In this document: piece after piece, positions 7,571 through 17,704 of the stretch
Position numbering within the stretch: position 1 is the stretch's first letter
Layout: each line of letters begins with the position of its first letter
Assembly (NCBI GenBank): GCA_963834965.1
Contig: CAWIEI010000035.1
Coordinates: 224,597-288,596, forward strand
Source: Fodinibacter sp963834965
Lineage (GTDB): Bacteria > Actinomycetota > Actinomycetes > Actinomycetales > Dermatophilaceae
Direction of reading: 5' to 3'
DNA: 64,000 nt
Notes under the pieces: generated by a model
What the model saw: the letters and a program-made list of their open reading frames with translations, nothing else
What the model was told of the DNA's origin: nothing
Database searches by the model: none
Made by a program: the position numbers and the translations under genes

Positions 7571-9571
7571 TCAGAAGGGCGGTTCGTCCGGCCATCGCGC
7601 GCGGGACTTCGTTCGGGCGTGACCGGCCCGCAGCTCGGCGGCCGCGGTGCAACGGCGGTGGGTGGGGTGAGTTCGCAGGGCGACGTCCACCGGGTGCACG
7701 TGATGTTCGAGGCGGAAGGTCAGGTGGTGCTCGAGGGCGCTCCACACCGAGCGGGCCACCGGAGCGGCCGGCGTTGCCGCGAGGCCCGCGGTGGTCGCGG
7801 CTATCGGGTCGGCTGGGGCGGCTGGGGCGGCCGGGAGTACCAGCGTGTGCAGGGCGTCGAGCGGTGCGGTGGTGCGGGCGCCTCCGGTGGGGTCGGTCCA
7901 GGTGGCGGTGCCGTCGGGTGCCAGGCGTACGCGCCAGCCGGGGCGTTGTTTGATGCGGTGGTGGCGTCGGCAGAGGGTGAGCAGGTTGGTTGCGGTGGTG
8001 GGCCCGGCCGGCCAGGGCCGTACGTGGTCGAGGTCGCAGAACCGGGCGGCGACGCAGCAGCCGGGGAAGCGGCAGCGGCCGTCGCGGGCCTTGACCAGGG
8101 CGGTGAGCTCGGCGCCGGGGCGGTAGGCATCGGTGGCGAGGTCGCCGCGGGGATCGAGCCGCGCCCCGGTGAGTGGGTCGCAGGGAACGAAGGTGGGTGC
8201 GTTCTTCGGGCGGCCGCGGCGTGGTTGCGGGGGTCGCTTCGGCAGGTGGTCGCGCAGCCAGGAGCGGCGCACGAGCAACGGCTCGGACGGTCGGCTGCCC
8301 TGTACCTCGATCAAGTCGTCGCCACACCCGGCTGTCGCCGGCGGGTTGAGGGCCGGGATGCCGCCGACCCCGGCATCCGCCCGAGCCTGCAGGCCTCCGA
8401 CGCCGGCGTCGTCGTCCACCTGGGACGTCTGTCGAGCGTCTGCCAGGCCGACGAAGGTCTCGCTCGACGCCGACCGGCGGATGCCTGTCACGAATTCGTC
8501 GTCCCGGGTGCCCGTGGTCGCCTGGACGTGAGTCGGGTTGCCTTCGACCGCGGTTGGTTCGAGCTGGCCGCAGCCGGTTGCAGGTTCGCCGTCGCGCGGA
8601 GCCGCGGACGACTGAGAGTGGTTACCCACCGCCGCGGTGACGTCGGGAGCATCAGGCGCAGGCTGGCTGTCGGCTGGGACGGTGAGCACGATCTGGACGT
8701 CGATGGTGGCGTTTCCGGTGACCAGGTCGGTCAGTGCTTTGCCGCGGGCCTGTTCGATGTTGGTGCAGGTGCCGGCGGTGACGAGGTCGTGGGCCAGCTT
8801 GTCGATGGCGGCCCAGGCGGTGGCGGCGTCCTCGCTGGGGAAGGTGCCGTGCCACTCATCCACCCCGGGTTCGGCCACCCACCGGCGCAGCCCGGTGTTC
8901 GCCCGCGCTTTGCGGGCGCGCTCACGGACCAGGTCGGAAGAGATGCGTGAGAGCAGCACCCGGGTGCGCCGCCGCAAGGACGTGGAGTCCTCACCGAGGT
9001 GGTCGGACAGTGCGGCCACGACCGCGTCGGCGACGTCGGCGGGTGCGACCTCGAGCTCGAACGCGATGACCCCGGCCCGGTAGCTGTCGAGGTGCCCGGC
9101 CGCCATCGCCTCATGCAGACCACCCAGCCCGCTGGCGTCGGGCAGGTCGCGGGCATCGGCCGGGACCGGCACCCGCCGTGCGGCCAGACGCACCGCCTGC
9201 TCCACGCGGCGCTGGGCCTGCTGGTGCGACGCCCCGATCACCGGCGCCAGAACGTCGGCGGCATCCAGGGCCACCCGGCCGGGGGCGTGCACGGTCTGGC
9301 CGAGGGTGCCGTCCTCGCACCACACGCTCTCGCGCCGGGCGGCCTCGGCGATGGCGGTGTCCTGCACCGCGGTGAGGATGTTGATCAACGACTGGCAGTC
9401 ACCGACCACGCTCAGCCACTCATCGCGGCTCCGCGCGGCGCCAGGGTCGGCCAGGGCCGCGGCGACCCGGCGTGCGCCGAGCGTCACGGCGGCAGGGTCG
9501 CCGCCTGTGGCGGCAGGAGGCGTGGCGGCGACGTCTACCGACCGCCTGGTGTGTCGCTGTGTGATGGCCAT
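7571..9571 (-). CDS. DUF222 / HNH endonuclease domain protein (13E12 type)
   Basis: A 666-aa protein. The N-terminal DUF222 region (about 30-330) has RVEQAVRLAARR, WHGTFPSEDAATAWAAIDKL and QARGKALTDLVTG. A variable, partly repetitive linker follows (about 340-470; contains two DAGVGG motifs). The C-terminal HNH domain (about 530-600) carries CRFPGC, CDLDHVRPW (catalytic His), NLLTLCRRHH. These genes are abundant in actinobacteria, related to mycobacterial REP13E12 elements, and of unproven function; nuclease activity is inferred from HNH. ATG at 9571 follows AAGGGGGAG. The upstream in-frame extension lacks coding character. It converges on the broken permease. Confidence 0.87.
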   Translation of the reverse strand: MAITQRHTRRSVDVAATPPAATGGDPAAVTLGARRVAAALADPGAARSRDEWLSVVGDCQSLINILTAVQDTAIAEAARRESVWCEDGTLGQTVHAPGRVALDAADVLAPVIGASHQQAQRRVEQAVRLAARRVPVPADARDLPDASGLGGLHEAMAAGHLDSYRAGVIAFELEVAPADVADAVVAALSDHLGEDSTSLRRRTRVLLSRISSDLVRERARKARANTGLRRWVAEPGVDEWHGTFPSEDAATAWAAIDKLAHDLVTAGTCTNIEQARGKALTDLVTGNATIDVQIVLTVPADSQPAPDAPDVTAAVGNHSQSSAAPRDGEPATGCGQLEPTAVEGNPTHVQATTGTRDDEFVTGIRRSASSETFVGLADARQTSQVDDDAGVGGLQARADAGVGGIPALNPPATAGCGDDLIEVQGSRPSEPLLVRRSWLRDHLPKRPPQPRRGRPKNAPTFVPCDPLTGARLDPRGDLATDAYRPGAELTALVKARDGRCRFPGCCVAARFCDLDHVRPWPAGPTTATNLLTLCRRHHRIKQRPGWRVRLAPDGTATWTDPTGGARTTAPLDALHTLVLPAAPAAPADPIAATTAGLAATPAAPVARSVWSALEHHLTFRLEHHVHPVDVALRTHPTHRRCTAAAELRAGHARTKSRARWPDEPPF

Positions 9572-9856
9572 GTCTCCCCCTTCCCCTTGAGACGATTCTA
9601 CCGGTCCAGATCGCATCGCACAAGTGTTCGAATGCATGTGTTCGCCTGCAGCAGAATCTTTTTCAGCAAGCCAATAACCAAGCCGGCCCTTGATGGGCGG
9701 CTTGGTGGAGGCGCTGGACAAGGCCGGCCTGGGGCGACCATGAGGGAGAAGCGGCGCGTGCACGCCGAGCTGAAGGGGGACAACACACCAACTCAAGGGC
9801 GGACAGACTGCGATGCCGAGGGGAGCGCGACCGGTCCGGCTCTGGCAGGCCGCCGA

Positions 9857-9975
9857 CCATCCTGGCCGCGCGAGCTGGCGACAAGGGAACGAGGAATGGG
9901 GCGCGGGCGGGTGACCTCCGGTGAAGCGCGACTGGACCGGACCGAGCTAGGGGGCCGCTCATCCTGGCCGCGCGA
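9857..9975. repeat. Imperfect direct repeat, about 102-nt period
   Basis: The 17-mer CATCCTGGCCGCGCGAG occurs at 9857-9873 and 9959-9975, preceded in both cases by related sequence (ACCGG..C...GGC/GG..GCCG). The two units are diverged copies of a block of about 100 nt. Confidence 0.7.
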
Positions 9976-10075
9976 GAAGGCGCCCAGAGACCAAGGTGAC
10001 CCGCGGGGTTGAGCGGCGCAACTCCATCCGCGCTGCGGCCGAACCGGACCCCTCGCCAGGACGAGGTGCTGGGGG

Positions 10076-10257
10076 GCGTCGGTGACCGACCCGGCGGAGG
10101 CGAGGGCCCGCCCATCCAGGCGCCTGAGAACCGGACCACTGACCAGGGCCGGGTGGCCCGGGGGGAGCGTCGGTGACCGACCCGGCGGAGGCGAGGGCCC
10201 ACCCATCCAGGTGCCTGAGAACGGGGCCTCTGACCGATGCCAGGTGGTCAGGGGCGA
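10076..10257. repeat. Two tandem 91-nt imperfect repeats
   Basis: Copy 1 begins at 10076 and copy 2 at 10167. Their first 56 nt (GCGTCGGTGACCGACCCGG onward through CCTGAGAAC) differ at only two positions; the remainder is looser. A weaker third copy seems to precede from about 10045. No coding potential is seen. Confidence 0.75.
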
Positions 10258-10284
10258 GCCGTCGACGACAGAACAGGAGACGGC

Positions 10285-11190
10285 TCAGCCGTCGGTGACG
10301 CCCAGCTCGACCTCGGCCAGGGCGGCCGGCAGCCCGCGCACGACCTCCCGGGCCAGGAAACCCGTGCGGCCCACCTCGGCCGTGAGCCGCTCGCCGGCCC
10401 GGCCGTGCACGTACGCACCCCAGGCCGCAGCCCGCGCCGGGGACAGCCCGCGGGCCAGCAGCCCGGCCACCGCACCTGCCTTGACGTCGCCGGAGCCGGC
10501 CACTGCCGCACCGGGGGCGCCGACGTCGAGGCGCCAGGCTTCGCCCGACGGTGTACAGACGAAGGAGCAGTCGCTGCCGGACAGCACGGTGGCACCGGTG
10601 CGGCCGGCGGCGCGCCGGGTGGCCGCAAGCACGTCGTCGGTCACCTGGTCGCCGTCCTCCTGAAGCACTTGAGCGAGCTCGCCGGCGTTGGGCGTCAGCA
10701 GGGCACGGTCGGCGAGGTGACGCACGCCGTCGGGGTGCACGGTGAGGTAGGCGGTGCCGAGCGCGTCGACGACCAGGGCCGACGTCAGGTGCGGCGCGAC
10801 CGCCTCGAGCAGCTCGCGCGCGGCATCCGGCGTGCCGATGCCGGGGCCGGCCAGCACGGTGTCGGCCTGCTCCGCCAGCTCGAGCACCCGGTCTGCCGCG
10901 GCGCGGACCAGCTCGCCGTCATCATCCTCCGGTAGGCCGACAAGGTAGCACTCAGGCAGGGCGACCCCCACCAGGGTTGCGGTGGATGCCGTGGTGGCCA
11001 CCTGCACCTTCCCCGCACCCACGCGCAGCGCCGCCTCGGCGGCGAGAAGCACCGCCCCCGGCGTCTGCCGGCTGCCGCCGACGATGAGCAGCCGGCCCTT
11101 CTCGTTCTTGTTGCCGCCCGGCGACGGCAGCGGCCGGCTGCGCAGCAGCGCGGGGGTGACCACGACCGCGGGGTCGGTCCCCTCGCTCAT
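10285..11190 (-). CDS. nnrD: ADP-dependent (S)-NAD(P)H-hydrate dehydratase
   Basis: A 301-aa enzyme of the YjeF C-terminal (ribokinase-fold) family, which uses ADP to convert S-NADHX and S-NADPHX back to NADH and NADPH, a metabolite-repair reaction. Visible signatures: PLPSPGGNKNEKGRLLIVGG near residue 20, GPGIG at about 113, LTPNAGELAQ at about 165, and AVAGSGDVKAGAVAGLL, the catalytic GSGD loop, at about 230. The usual family motif is GSGDVLAG; here Lys replaces Leu. The epimerase (YjeF N-terminal) domain is absent and must be encoded elsewhere. The ATG overlaps the stop of the upstream histidine phosphatase gene (ATGA, 11187-11190). Confidence 0.9.
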   Translation of the reverse strand: MSEGTDPAVVVTPALLRSRPLPSPGGNKNEKGRLLIVGGSRQTPGAVLLAAEAALRVGAGKVQVATTASTATLVGVALPECYLVGLPEDDDGELVRAAADRVLELAEQADTVLAGPGIGTPDAARELLEAVAPHLTSALVVDALGTAYLTVHPDGVRHLADRALLTPNAGELAQVLQEDGDQVTDDVLAATRRAAGRTGATVLSGSDCSFVCTPSGEAWRLDVGAPGAAVAGSGDVKAGAVAGLLARGLSPARAAAWGAYVHGRAGERLTAEVGRTGFLAREVVRGLPAALAEVELGVTDG

Positions 11191-11978
11191 GACCGGTCAC
11201 CGGCGGTCGCGGCCTGACCCAGCTCGTGCGGCTCCTCATGGGTCGGCTCGGCGTCGAAGGAATCGAGGTGCTCGACCACCCCGTAACCCACCAGGCGCAG
11301 CCCACCGGCATCCGTCGCCAGGTAGCGGGTCAGCGAGCAGTTGGCGAGCGGGGTGCTGGCGTCGATGTCGAGCAGCTCCTGCTCGGTGAGCGACTCCAAC
11401 AGGTAGCGGAACGCCATGATCACGGCCTGGTGGGTGAACACCCACACCCGTCGCCCCGCGTGGGTCTGGTCGAGGTCGCCGAGCACCCCTCGCACCCGCA
11501 GCACGACGTCGGTCCAGCTCTCGCCGCCGGGCGGGCGGTAGTAGAACTTGCCCATCAGCTCGCGGCGCTTGGCCTCCTCGGGGTAGGTGTCCCGGATGCC
11601 CTGCCCGGTCAGGCCGTCGAAGAGCCCGAGGTCGCGCTCGCGCAACCGCTCGTCGAGCACCGGGCGTGGCGCCGACGGACAACCGCGCAGAGCGTGCTCC
11701 ATCGTGCTGGCCGCGCGCACGTAGGGAGAGCCGAGCACCACCTCGGGGCGCGCCTCCTCCGGAAGCCCGGCGACCTGACGACCGAGCGCATTCGCCTGCG
11801 CGACACCGTTGTCGGACAGCGGGGTGTCGGGGTCGCGATAGTCGAGCTCGAGCCGGGCCAGCCCCTTCTCGCCGGCCGCCGTCGCGGCGAGGTTGCCCAC
11901 GCTCTCGCCGTGACGCACGATGACGAGCTCGGCGACCCGCACCGGCATCCCGCCCGTCTCGTGGCCGTTGTCGACCAT
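11187..11978 (-). CDS. Histidine phosphatase (phosphoglycerate-mutase superfamily)
   Basis: A 263-aa protein. The phospho-accepting His lies in VIVRHGES at about 19-26. Further landmarks are TPLSDNGVAQANALG, RERDLGLFDGLTGQ, the catalytic-pocket GGESWTDVVLRV and the second His in VFTHQAVIMAF. It resembles broad-specificity phosphatases of this superfamily more than glycolytic phosphoglycerate mutase. Substrate unknown. ATG at 11978 has GAGGAGGGG 4 nt upstream. Its stop overlaps the nnrD start, so the two are co-translated; in my reading the pairing is suggestive of metabolite repair but unproven. Confidence 0.85.
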   Translation of the reverse strand: MVDNGHETGGMPVRVAELVIVRHGESVGNLAATAAGEKGLARLELDYRDPDTPLSDNGVAQANALGRQVAGLPEEARPEVVLGSPYVRAASTMEHALRGCPSAPRPVLDERLRERDLGLFDGLTGQGIRDTYPEEAKRRELMGKFYYRPPGGESWTDVVLRVRGVLGDLDQTHAGRRVWVFTHQAVIMAFRYLLESLTEQELLDIDASTPLANCSLTRYLATDAGGLRLVGYGVVEHLDSFDAEPTHEEPHELGQAATAGDRS

Positions 11979-12112
11979 GTCAACCCCTCCTCTGCTCAGC
12001 CCCCATGACTGCGGACGACCCTACGTGCGGCGCACCCCACCGGTGGCCTTCGACAGCACAGTTTCGCGCGCACGGGACGGCGATGAAACTGCCACCGAAC
12101 GGGTAGAACGAC

Positions 12113-13171
12113 GTGGTGACTCCCGCCCGCGCCCCCTGGTGCTTCGCCGAGTGGGGTGACCCGGGTGTCGCCGACGACGCGCTGCCCGTCGCCGGCGACG
12201 TCGAGGGGTCACTCGCACTCGCCCGGGGCCGTGAGCAGGTCGCCCGCTCCATGGGTCACGACACCTGGCGCGTCCTGTCCTCGCTGGCCACCCTGGGCAG
12301 CGTCGACCTCATCACGGCGCGCACCGTCGAACCGCACTGGGATGCCGTGGCCATCCTCCAGCAGGCCGCCGTCCCCGCGCCCGAGGGCGCCACCTGGGGC
12401 GTCTACGCCGCCTCTCCCCCTGGCACGCGCCTGTCGGCCGGTCGTGATGAGGGAGGCCTCTGGAGCCTTTCCGGTGCGAAGCCGTGGTGCTCGCTGGCCG
12501 ACCGCGTCTCGCACGCCCTGGTCACCGCCGATGTCGAAGGGGGGCCGGCCGGCCTGTTCGCCGTCGACCTTGGCGACGCCGGGGTGTCGGTCGAGCCGGG
12601 CGCCTGGGTGCCGCGTGGGCTGCGCGAGGTCACCACCAGCACGGTGACCTTCGACTCCGTGCCCGCGAGCCCGGTGCGAGCGCCCGGCTGGTACCTCTCG
12701 CGGCCGGGCTTCGCGTGGGGCGGCATCGGGGTGGCCGCTGTCTGGTTCGGCGGCGCCACATCCGTGGCCGGGGCGCTCTGGGCCGCCGCGCGCACCCGCC
12801 CGCCGGACCAGGTCGCACTGATGCACCTCGGGGCGGTCGACGTCTCCCTGCACGCCACCCTGCTGACGCTGCGCGACGCTGCAGCCGCGATCGACGGTGG
12901 GCGGGCAGACGGTGCCGCAGGTCGCCTCCTCGCGAGCCGGGTGCGCGCGCAGGCGGCGGCGTGCGCCGAGCAGGTGCTCACCACGGTGGGTCATGCCCTC
13001 GGTCCCGCACCACTCGCGATGGATGCCGTACACGCCGCGCGCGTCGCCGACCTCACCCTGTACCTGCGCCAGCACCACGCCGAGCGCGACCTCGCCGCGC
13101 TGGGCCGGCTCGTGACGCCCGACCTCGCCCCACCCACCCAACGTGCACCCGACCGCGGGGCCACCGGGTGA
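12113..13171 (+). CDS. Acyl-CoA dehydrogenase-like protein, first gene of a three-gene operon
   Basis: A 352-aa protein with the acyl-CoA dehydrogenase layout: a small N-terminal helical part, a middle beta domain (LSGAKPWCSLADRVSHALVT, then GLREVTTSTVTFDSVP) and a C-terminal helical bundle. It is shorter than bona fide dehydrogenases (about 380 aa) and I could not place the catalytic Glu, so FAD binding or catalysis may be altered. The start is GTG 12113 or GTG 12116. GGGTAG at 12101-12106 ends 6 nt before the start, so the mRNA could be leaderless. The TGA overlaps the next GTG (13168-13171). Same operon as the PIG-L/methyltransferase and glycosyltransferase genes. Confidence 0.75.
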   Translation: MVTPARAPWCFAEWGDPGVADDALPVAGDVEGSLALARGREQVARSMGHDTWRVLSSLATLGSVDLITARTVEPHWDAVAILQQAAVPAPEGATWGVYAASPPGTRLSAGRDEGGLWSLSGAKPWCSLADRVSHALVTADVEGGPAGLFAVDLGDAGVSVEPGAWVPRGLREVTTSTVTFDSVPASPVRAPGWYLSRPGFAWGGIGVAAVWFGGATSVAGALWAAARTRPPDQVALMHLGAVDVSLHATLLTLRDAAAAIDGGRADGAAGRLLASRVRAQAAACAEQVLTTVGHALGPAPLAMDAVHAARVADLTLYLRQHHAERDLAALGRLVTPDLAPPTQRAPDRGATG

Positions 13172-14571
13172 GCACCACCCCGGCGCCCTTCGCACACACC
13201 GATGCCGGCGCCCCTGAGAGCGCCTGGCTGGGGTCCGACCACTGGGACGGCGTGGGCGTGCTCGACCTGCCGGCGGTCGTGCAGCGCTATGCCCGGGTGC
13301 TGGTGCTCTCCGCCCACCCCGACGACGAGACGCTGGGCATCGGGGGGCTGATGGCCGACCTGGCGCACGCCGGTGCCACCATCACCGTGCTCGTGGCGAC
13401 CGACGGTGAGCGGTCGCACCGCATGCAGGGCGCGGGGGCCCGGGCCGCCCTCGCCGCCCGCCGGCGTCGGGAGGTTCAGCGCGCGGTTCGGGTGCTGGCG
13501 CCGAGGGCCCGCACCACCCACCTCGGGCTACCCGACGGCGCGCTCGCGCACCACGGGGACGCGCTGGTCGAGGAGGTGCGCCGCTGCACCGACCCCGACA
13601 CGCTGGTGATCGCCCCGTGGCTCGCCGACGGGCACACCGACCACGACGCCCTGGGCCGGGCCGCCGCCGATGCCGTGTCGCACAGCGGCGCCGACCTCGT
13701 GCACTACCCGATCTGGTTGTGGCACTGGGGAGCACCGGAGGCGCTGCCGTGGCCCGACGTCGTGGCGAGCGAGACGTCCCGGACCGCCGCGTGGCGCAAG
13801 CGCGCCGCCCTCGCGGAGTTCCCCACGCAGACGACCGCGTGGGGTGACGCGGCATCCACGGGCGGTGTAGCGGCACCCGTCGTCGGGCCGGCGATGCTCG
13901 GCCGGGCTCGACGCCTCGTCGAGACCCTCGTCGACCCCACCCATGCCCTGCCGCGGCTCGCGAGCGGCCGCCTCGCGCGGCGGGCCGCGGCGCGTGCCCA
14001 GCAGTTCGACCGGATGTACGACGACGGCGACGACCCGTGGGCCTTCGAGGGGTCCTTCTACGAGGAGCGCCGCCGCGCCCTCGTGCTCGCCCTCCTCGGA
14101 TGCCGCCGCTACGGTCGCGCGCTCGAGATCGGTTGCGCTGACGGCCGGCTCACCGAGGCTTTGCTCGGGCGCTGCGACGAGGTGGTGGCCCTCGACACCA
14201 GCCACCGGGCGGTGACGGCGGCGCGGGAGCGTGCGCCGAAGGCGGCCGTCAGGCAGGGCATGGCGCCTGCCGACCTGCCCTCCGGCCCGTTCGACCTGGT
14301 GCTGCTCTCCGAGGTCGGCTACTTCCTCACCCCGCTCGAGCTGATCGCGACCCTGCGCCGGTGTGCGCGGTCGCTGGCGCCCGGTGGTGAGCTCGTGCTG
14401 TGCCACTGGCAGCACCCCACCGAGTACGTGCCGCTCGACGGAGCGCTGGTGCACGAGCAGGCCGCCACGGCGCTGCACCTCGAACACCGGGCCGCGTACC
14501 TCGACGACGACCTCCGCATCGAGGTCTGGGGCGATGGCGGTTCGCTCGCGCGACGCGAGGGACGGGTGTGA
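13168..14571 (+). CDS. Bifunctional PIG-L (LmbE-like) deacetylase / class I SAM methyltransferase
   Basis: A 467-aa fusion. The N-terminal PIG-L domain (about 35-255) has the zinc motif SAHPDDETLGIGG, VATDGERSH, and the second His motif ADGHTDHDALG; this family removes N-acetyl groups from GlcNAc-type sugars (MshB, PIG-L, LmbE). The C-terminal class I methyltransferase (about 275-430) has ALEIGCADGRLTEALLGRCD as the SAM-binding motif I and PFDLVLLSEVGYFL. GTG 13168 overlaps the upstream stop and its TGA overlaps the glycosyltransferase GTG. Substrate and pathway are unknown; the domain pairing implies successive deacetylation and methylation of one sugar-containing product. Confidence 0.85.
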   Translation: MSTTPAPFAHTDAGAPESAWLGSDHWDGVGVLDLPAVVQRYARVLVLSAHPDDETLGIGGLMADLAHAGATITVLVATDGERSHRMQGAGARAALAARRRREVQRAVRVLAPRARTTHLGLPDGALAHHGDALVEEVRRCTDPDTLVIAPWLADGHTDHDALGRAAADAVSHSGADLVHYPIWLWHWGAPEALPWPDVVASETSRTAAWRKRAALAEFPTQTTAWGDAASTGGVAAPVVGPAMLGRARRLVETLVDPTHALPRLASGRLARRAAARAQQFDRMYDDGDDPWAFEGSFYEERRRALVLALLGCRRYGRALEIGCADGRLTEALLGRCDEVVALDTSHRAVTAARERAPKAAVRQGMAPADLPSGPFDLVLLSEVGYFLTPLELIATLRRCARSLAPGGELVLCHWQHPTEYVPLDGALVHEQAATALHLEHRAAYLDDDLRIEVWGDGGSLARREGRV

Positions 14572-15278
14572 GCCCCACTGAACGGCTGCGCCACGTGGTG
14601 GTGGCGATCCCGGCCCGTGACGAGCAGACCCTCCTGCCCGCCTGCCTTCGCTCGGTGACCGCGGCGGCGCGCGTGCTGCGGCGCGGGCGGCCCGGCATCC
14701 GGCTGGCTGTGGCAGTGGCCCTCGACGGGTGCACCGACCGGTCGGCCCAGGTGGCGTCGGCCTGGGGCGTCGCCTCGGTGGCCCTGCCCGGCACGGGCGT
14801 CGGCGCCGCCCGCGACGCTGCCATCGAGGGTGGGCTCGTGGCACTGGGGCACCCGCCCGAGGCGTCGACGTGGGTCGCCTGCACCGACGCCGACACGGTC
14901 GTGCCCGGCCACTGGTTGCTGCGGCAGCTGATGTGGGGCGAGCGCGGGGCCGAGCTCGTGGTCGGAACCGCCGAACCGGTGGGCGTCGACCGGGTCGAGG
15001 CGCTGGCCGCGTGGCACGCGCGCCACCAGCTGGTCGAGGGCCACGCACACGTGCACGGTGCCAACCTCGGCATCCGGGCCGACCGCTGGCGCACGGTCGG
15101 GCGGTTCGGGCGGCTCGCCGTGGGCGAGGACGTCGACCTGGTCGGGCGAGTGCGCGCCGTCACCGACCGGTGGGTCGCCACCGACACCACCCGGGTATTG
15201 ACCTCGGGGCGTGCGCACAGCCGGGTCGAGCACGGGTTCGCCGGCTACCTGCACGATCTCGACGCCGACACCGGCTGA
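14568..15278 (+). CDS. Family 2 glycosyltransferase
   Basis: A 236-aa GT-A fold enzyme. AIPARDEQTLLPACLRSV at about 13-30 opens the nucleotide-sugar domain, ALDGCTDRSAQVA follows, and the metal-binding DxD motif is TDADTVVP at about 105-112. A later acidic motif AVGEDVDLVGRV lies at about 185. No transmembrane segment is seen, so it is probably cytosolic. GTG 14568 overlaps the stop of the PIG-L/methyltransferase gene (GTGA), completing a tightly coupled three-gene operon. Donor and acceptor are unknown. Confidence 0.85.
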   Translation: MSPTERLRHVVVAIPARDEQTLLPACLRSVTAAARVLRRGRPGIRLAVAVALDGCTDRSAQVASAWGVASVALPGTGVGAARDAAIEGGLVALGHPPEASTWVACTDADTVVPGHWLLRQLMWGERGAELVVGTAEPVGVDRVEALAAWHARHQLVEGHAHVHGANLGIRADRWRTVGRFGRLAVGEDVDLVGRVRAVTDRWVATDTTRVLTSGRAHSRVEHGFAGYLHDLDADTG

Positions 15279-15280
15279 CC

Positions 15281-15403
15281 CCGGGATCCCCCGGCACCCC
15301 GCCCACGACCTTCACGAAGAGCGACAGCCTCTACAACCAAGCGATCAAGGCGAACAAGGGCCTCGACCGCGACAAGGACGGCATCGCCTGCGAGAAGCAC
15401 TGA
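15281..15403 (+). pseudogene. Excalibur calcium-binding domain, C-terminal fragment
   Basis: An open frame ending TGA at 15401-15403 encodes YNQAIKANKGLDRDKDGIAC-EKH, the conserved C-terminus of Excalibur domains (DxDxDGxxC calcium loop). Upstream, the frame passes into the glycosyltransferase gene in another phase, with no start codon or ribosome site. It looks like the tail of a secreted Excalibur protein whose front was deleted. Confidence 0.7.
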
Positions 15404-15643
15404 CGCGCTGGCCGCACGCTGGGACAACTTCGACCTGTTGGTCGATCTTGCCCCAGGGGTCACACCTTCGGTGTGGCCGTGTCTCGTGGTGGCAAAGGTT
15501 TGTCCTGAACATGGTCAAGGAACGCTTGAGAGCGCGCAGATCGGGGGAGGGTCGTGAGCAGGGGGTAGCGACGATGCACCCCCGGGGGGAAGCGGCCGGG
15601 CGCCGTGCGCTGCTCGACCGGTCCCACGACCGGAAGGACAGCC

Positions 15644-17656
<2,013 letters not shown>

Positions 17657-17704
17657 CCCCGTCGACCCGAGCGCCGGGTCGGGAGCATCGGGCAGACTGC
17701 CCGC

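Larger units (their letters stand above)
9572..10284. other. 713-nt non-coding, repeat-rich gap
   Basis: I find no supportable gene between the DUF222/HNH start and the nnrD stop. An inverted repeat (CCAAGCC at 9678-9684, GGCTTGG at 9699-9705) lies near the left end without a T-run. From about 9840 the DNA is built of imperfect direct repeats (separate entries). Frames open across the repeats are Arg/Pro/Gly-rich and lack ribosome sites. Confidence 0.6.

Noticed and set aside
9840..10260. CRISPR array in the repeat block
   Set aside because: Repeat units are long (91-102 nt), imperfect and few, with no short constant repeat/unique spacer pattern and no cas genes.
12484..13167. Long N-terminal extension of the PIG-L/methyltransferase frame
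   Set aside because: It overlaps the acyl-CoA-dehydrogenase-like gene out of frame; GTG 13168 with the GTGA overlap is the natural start.
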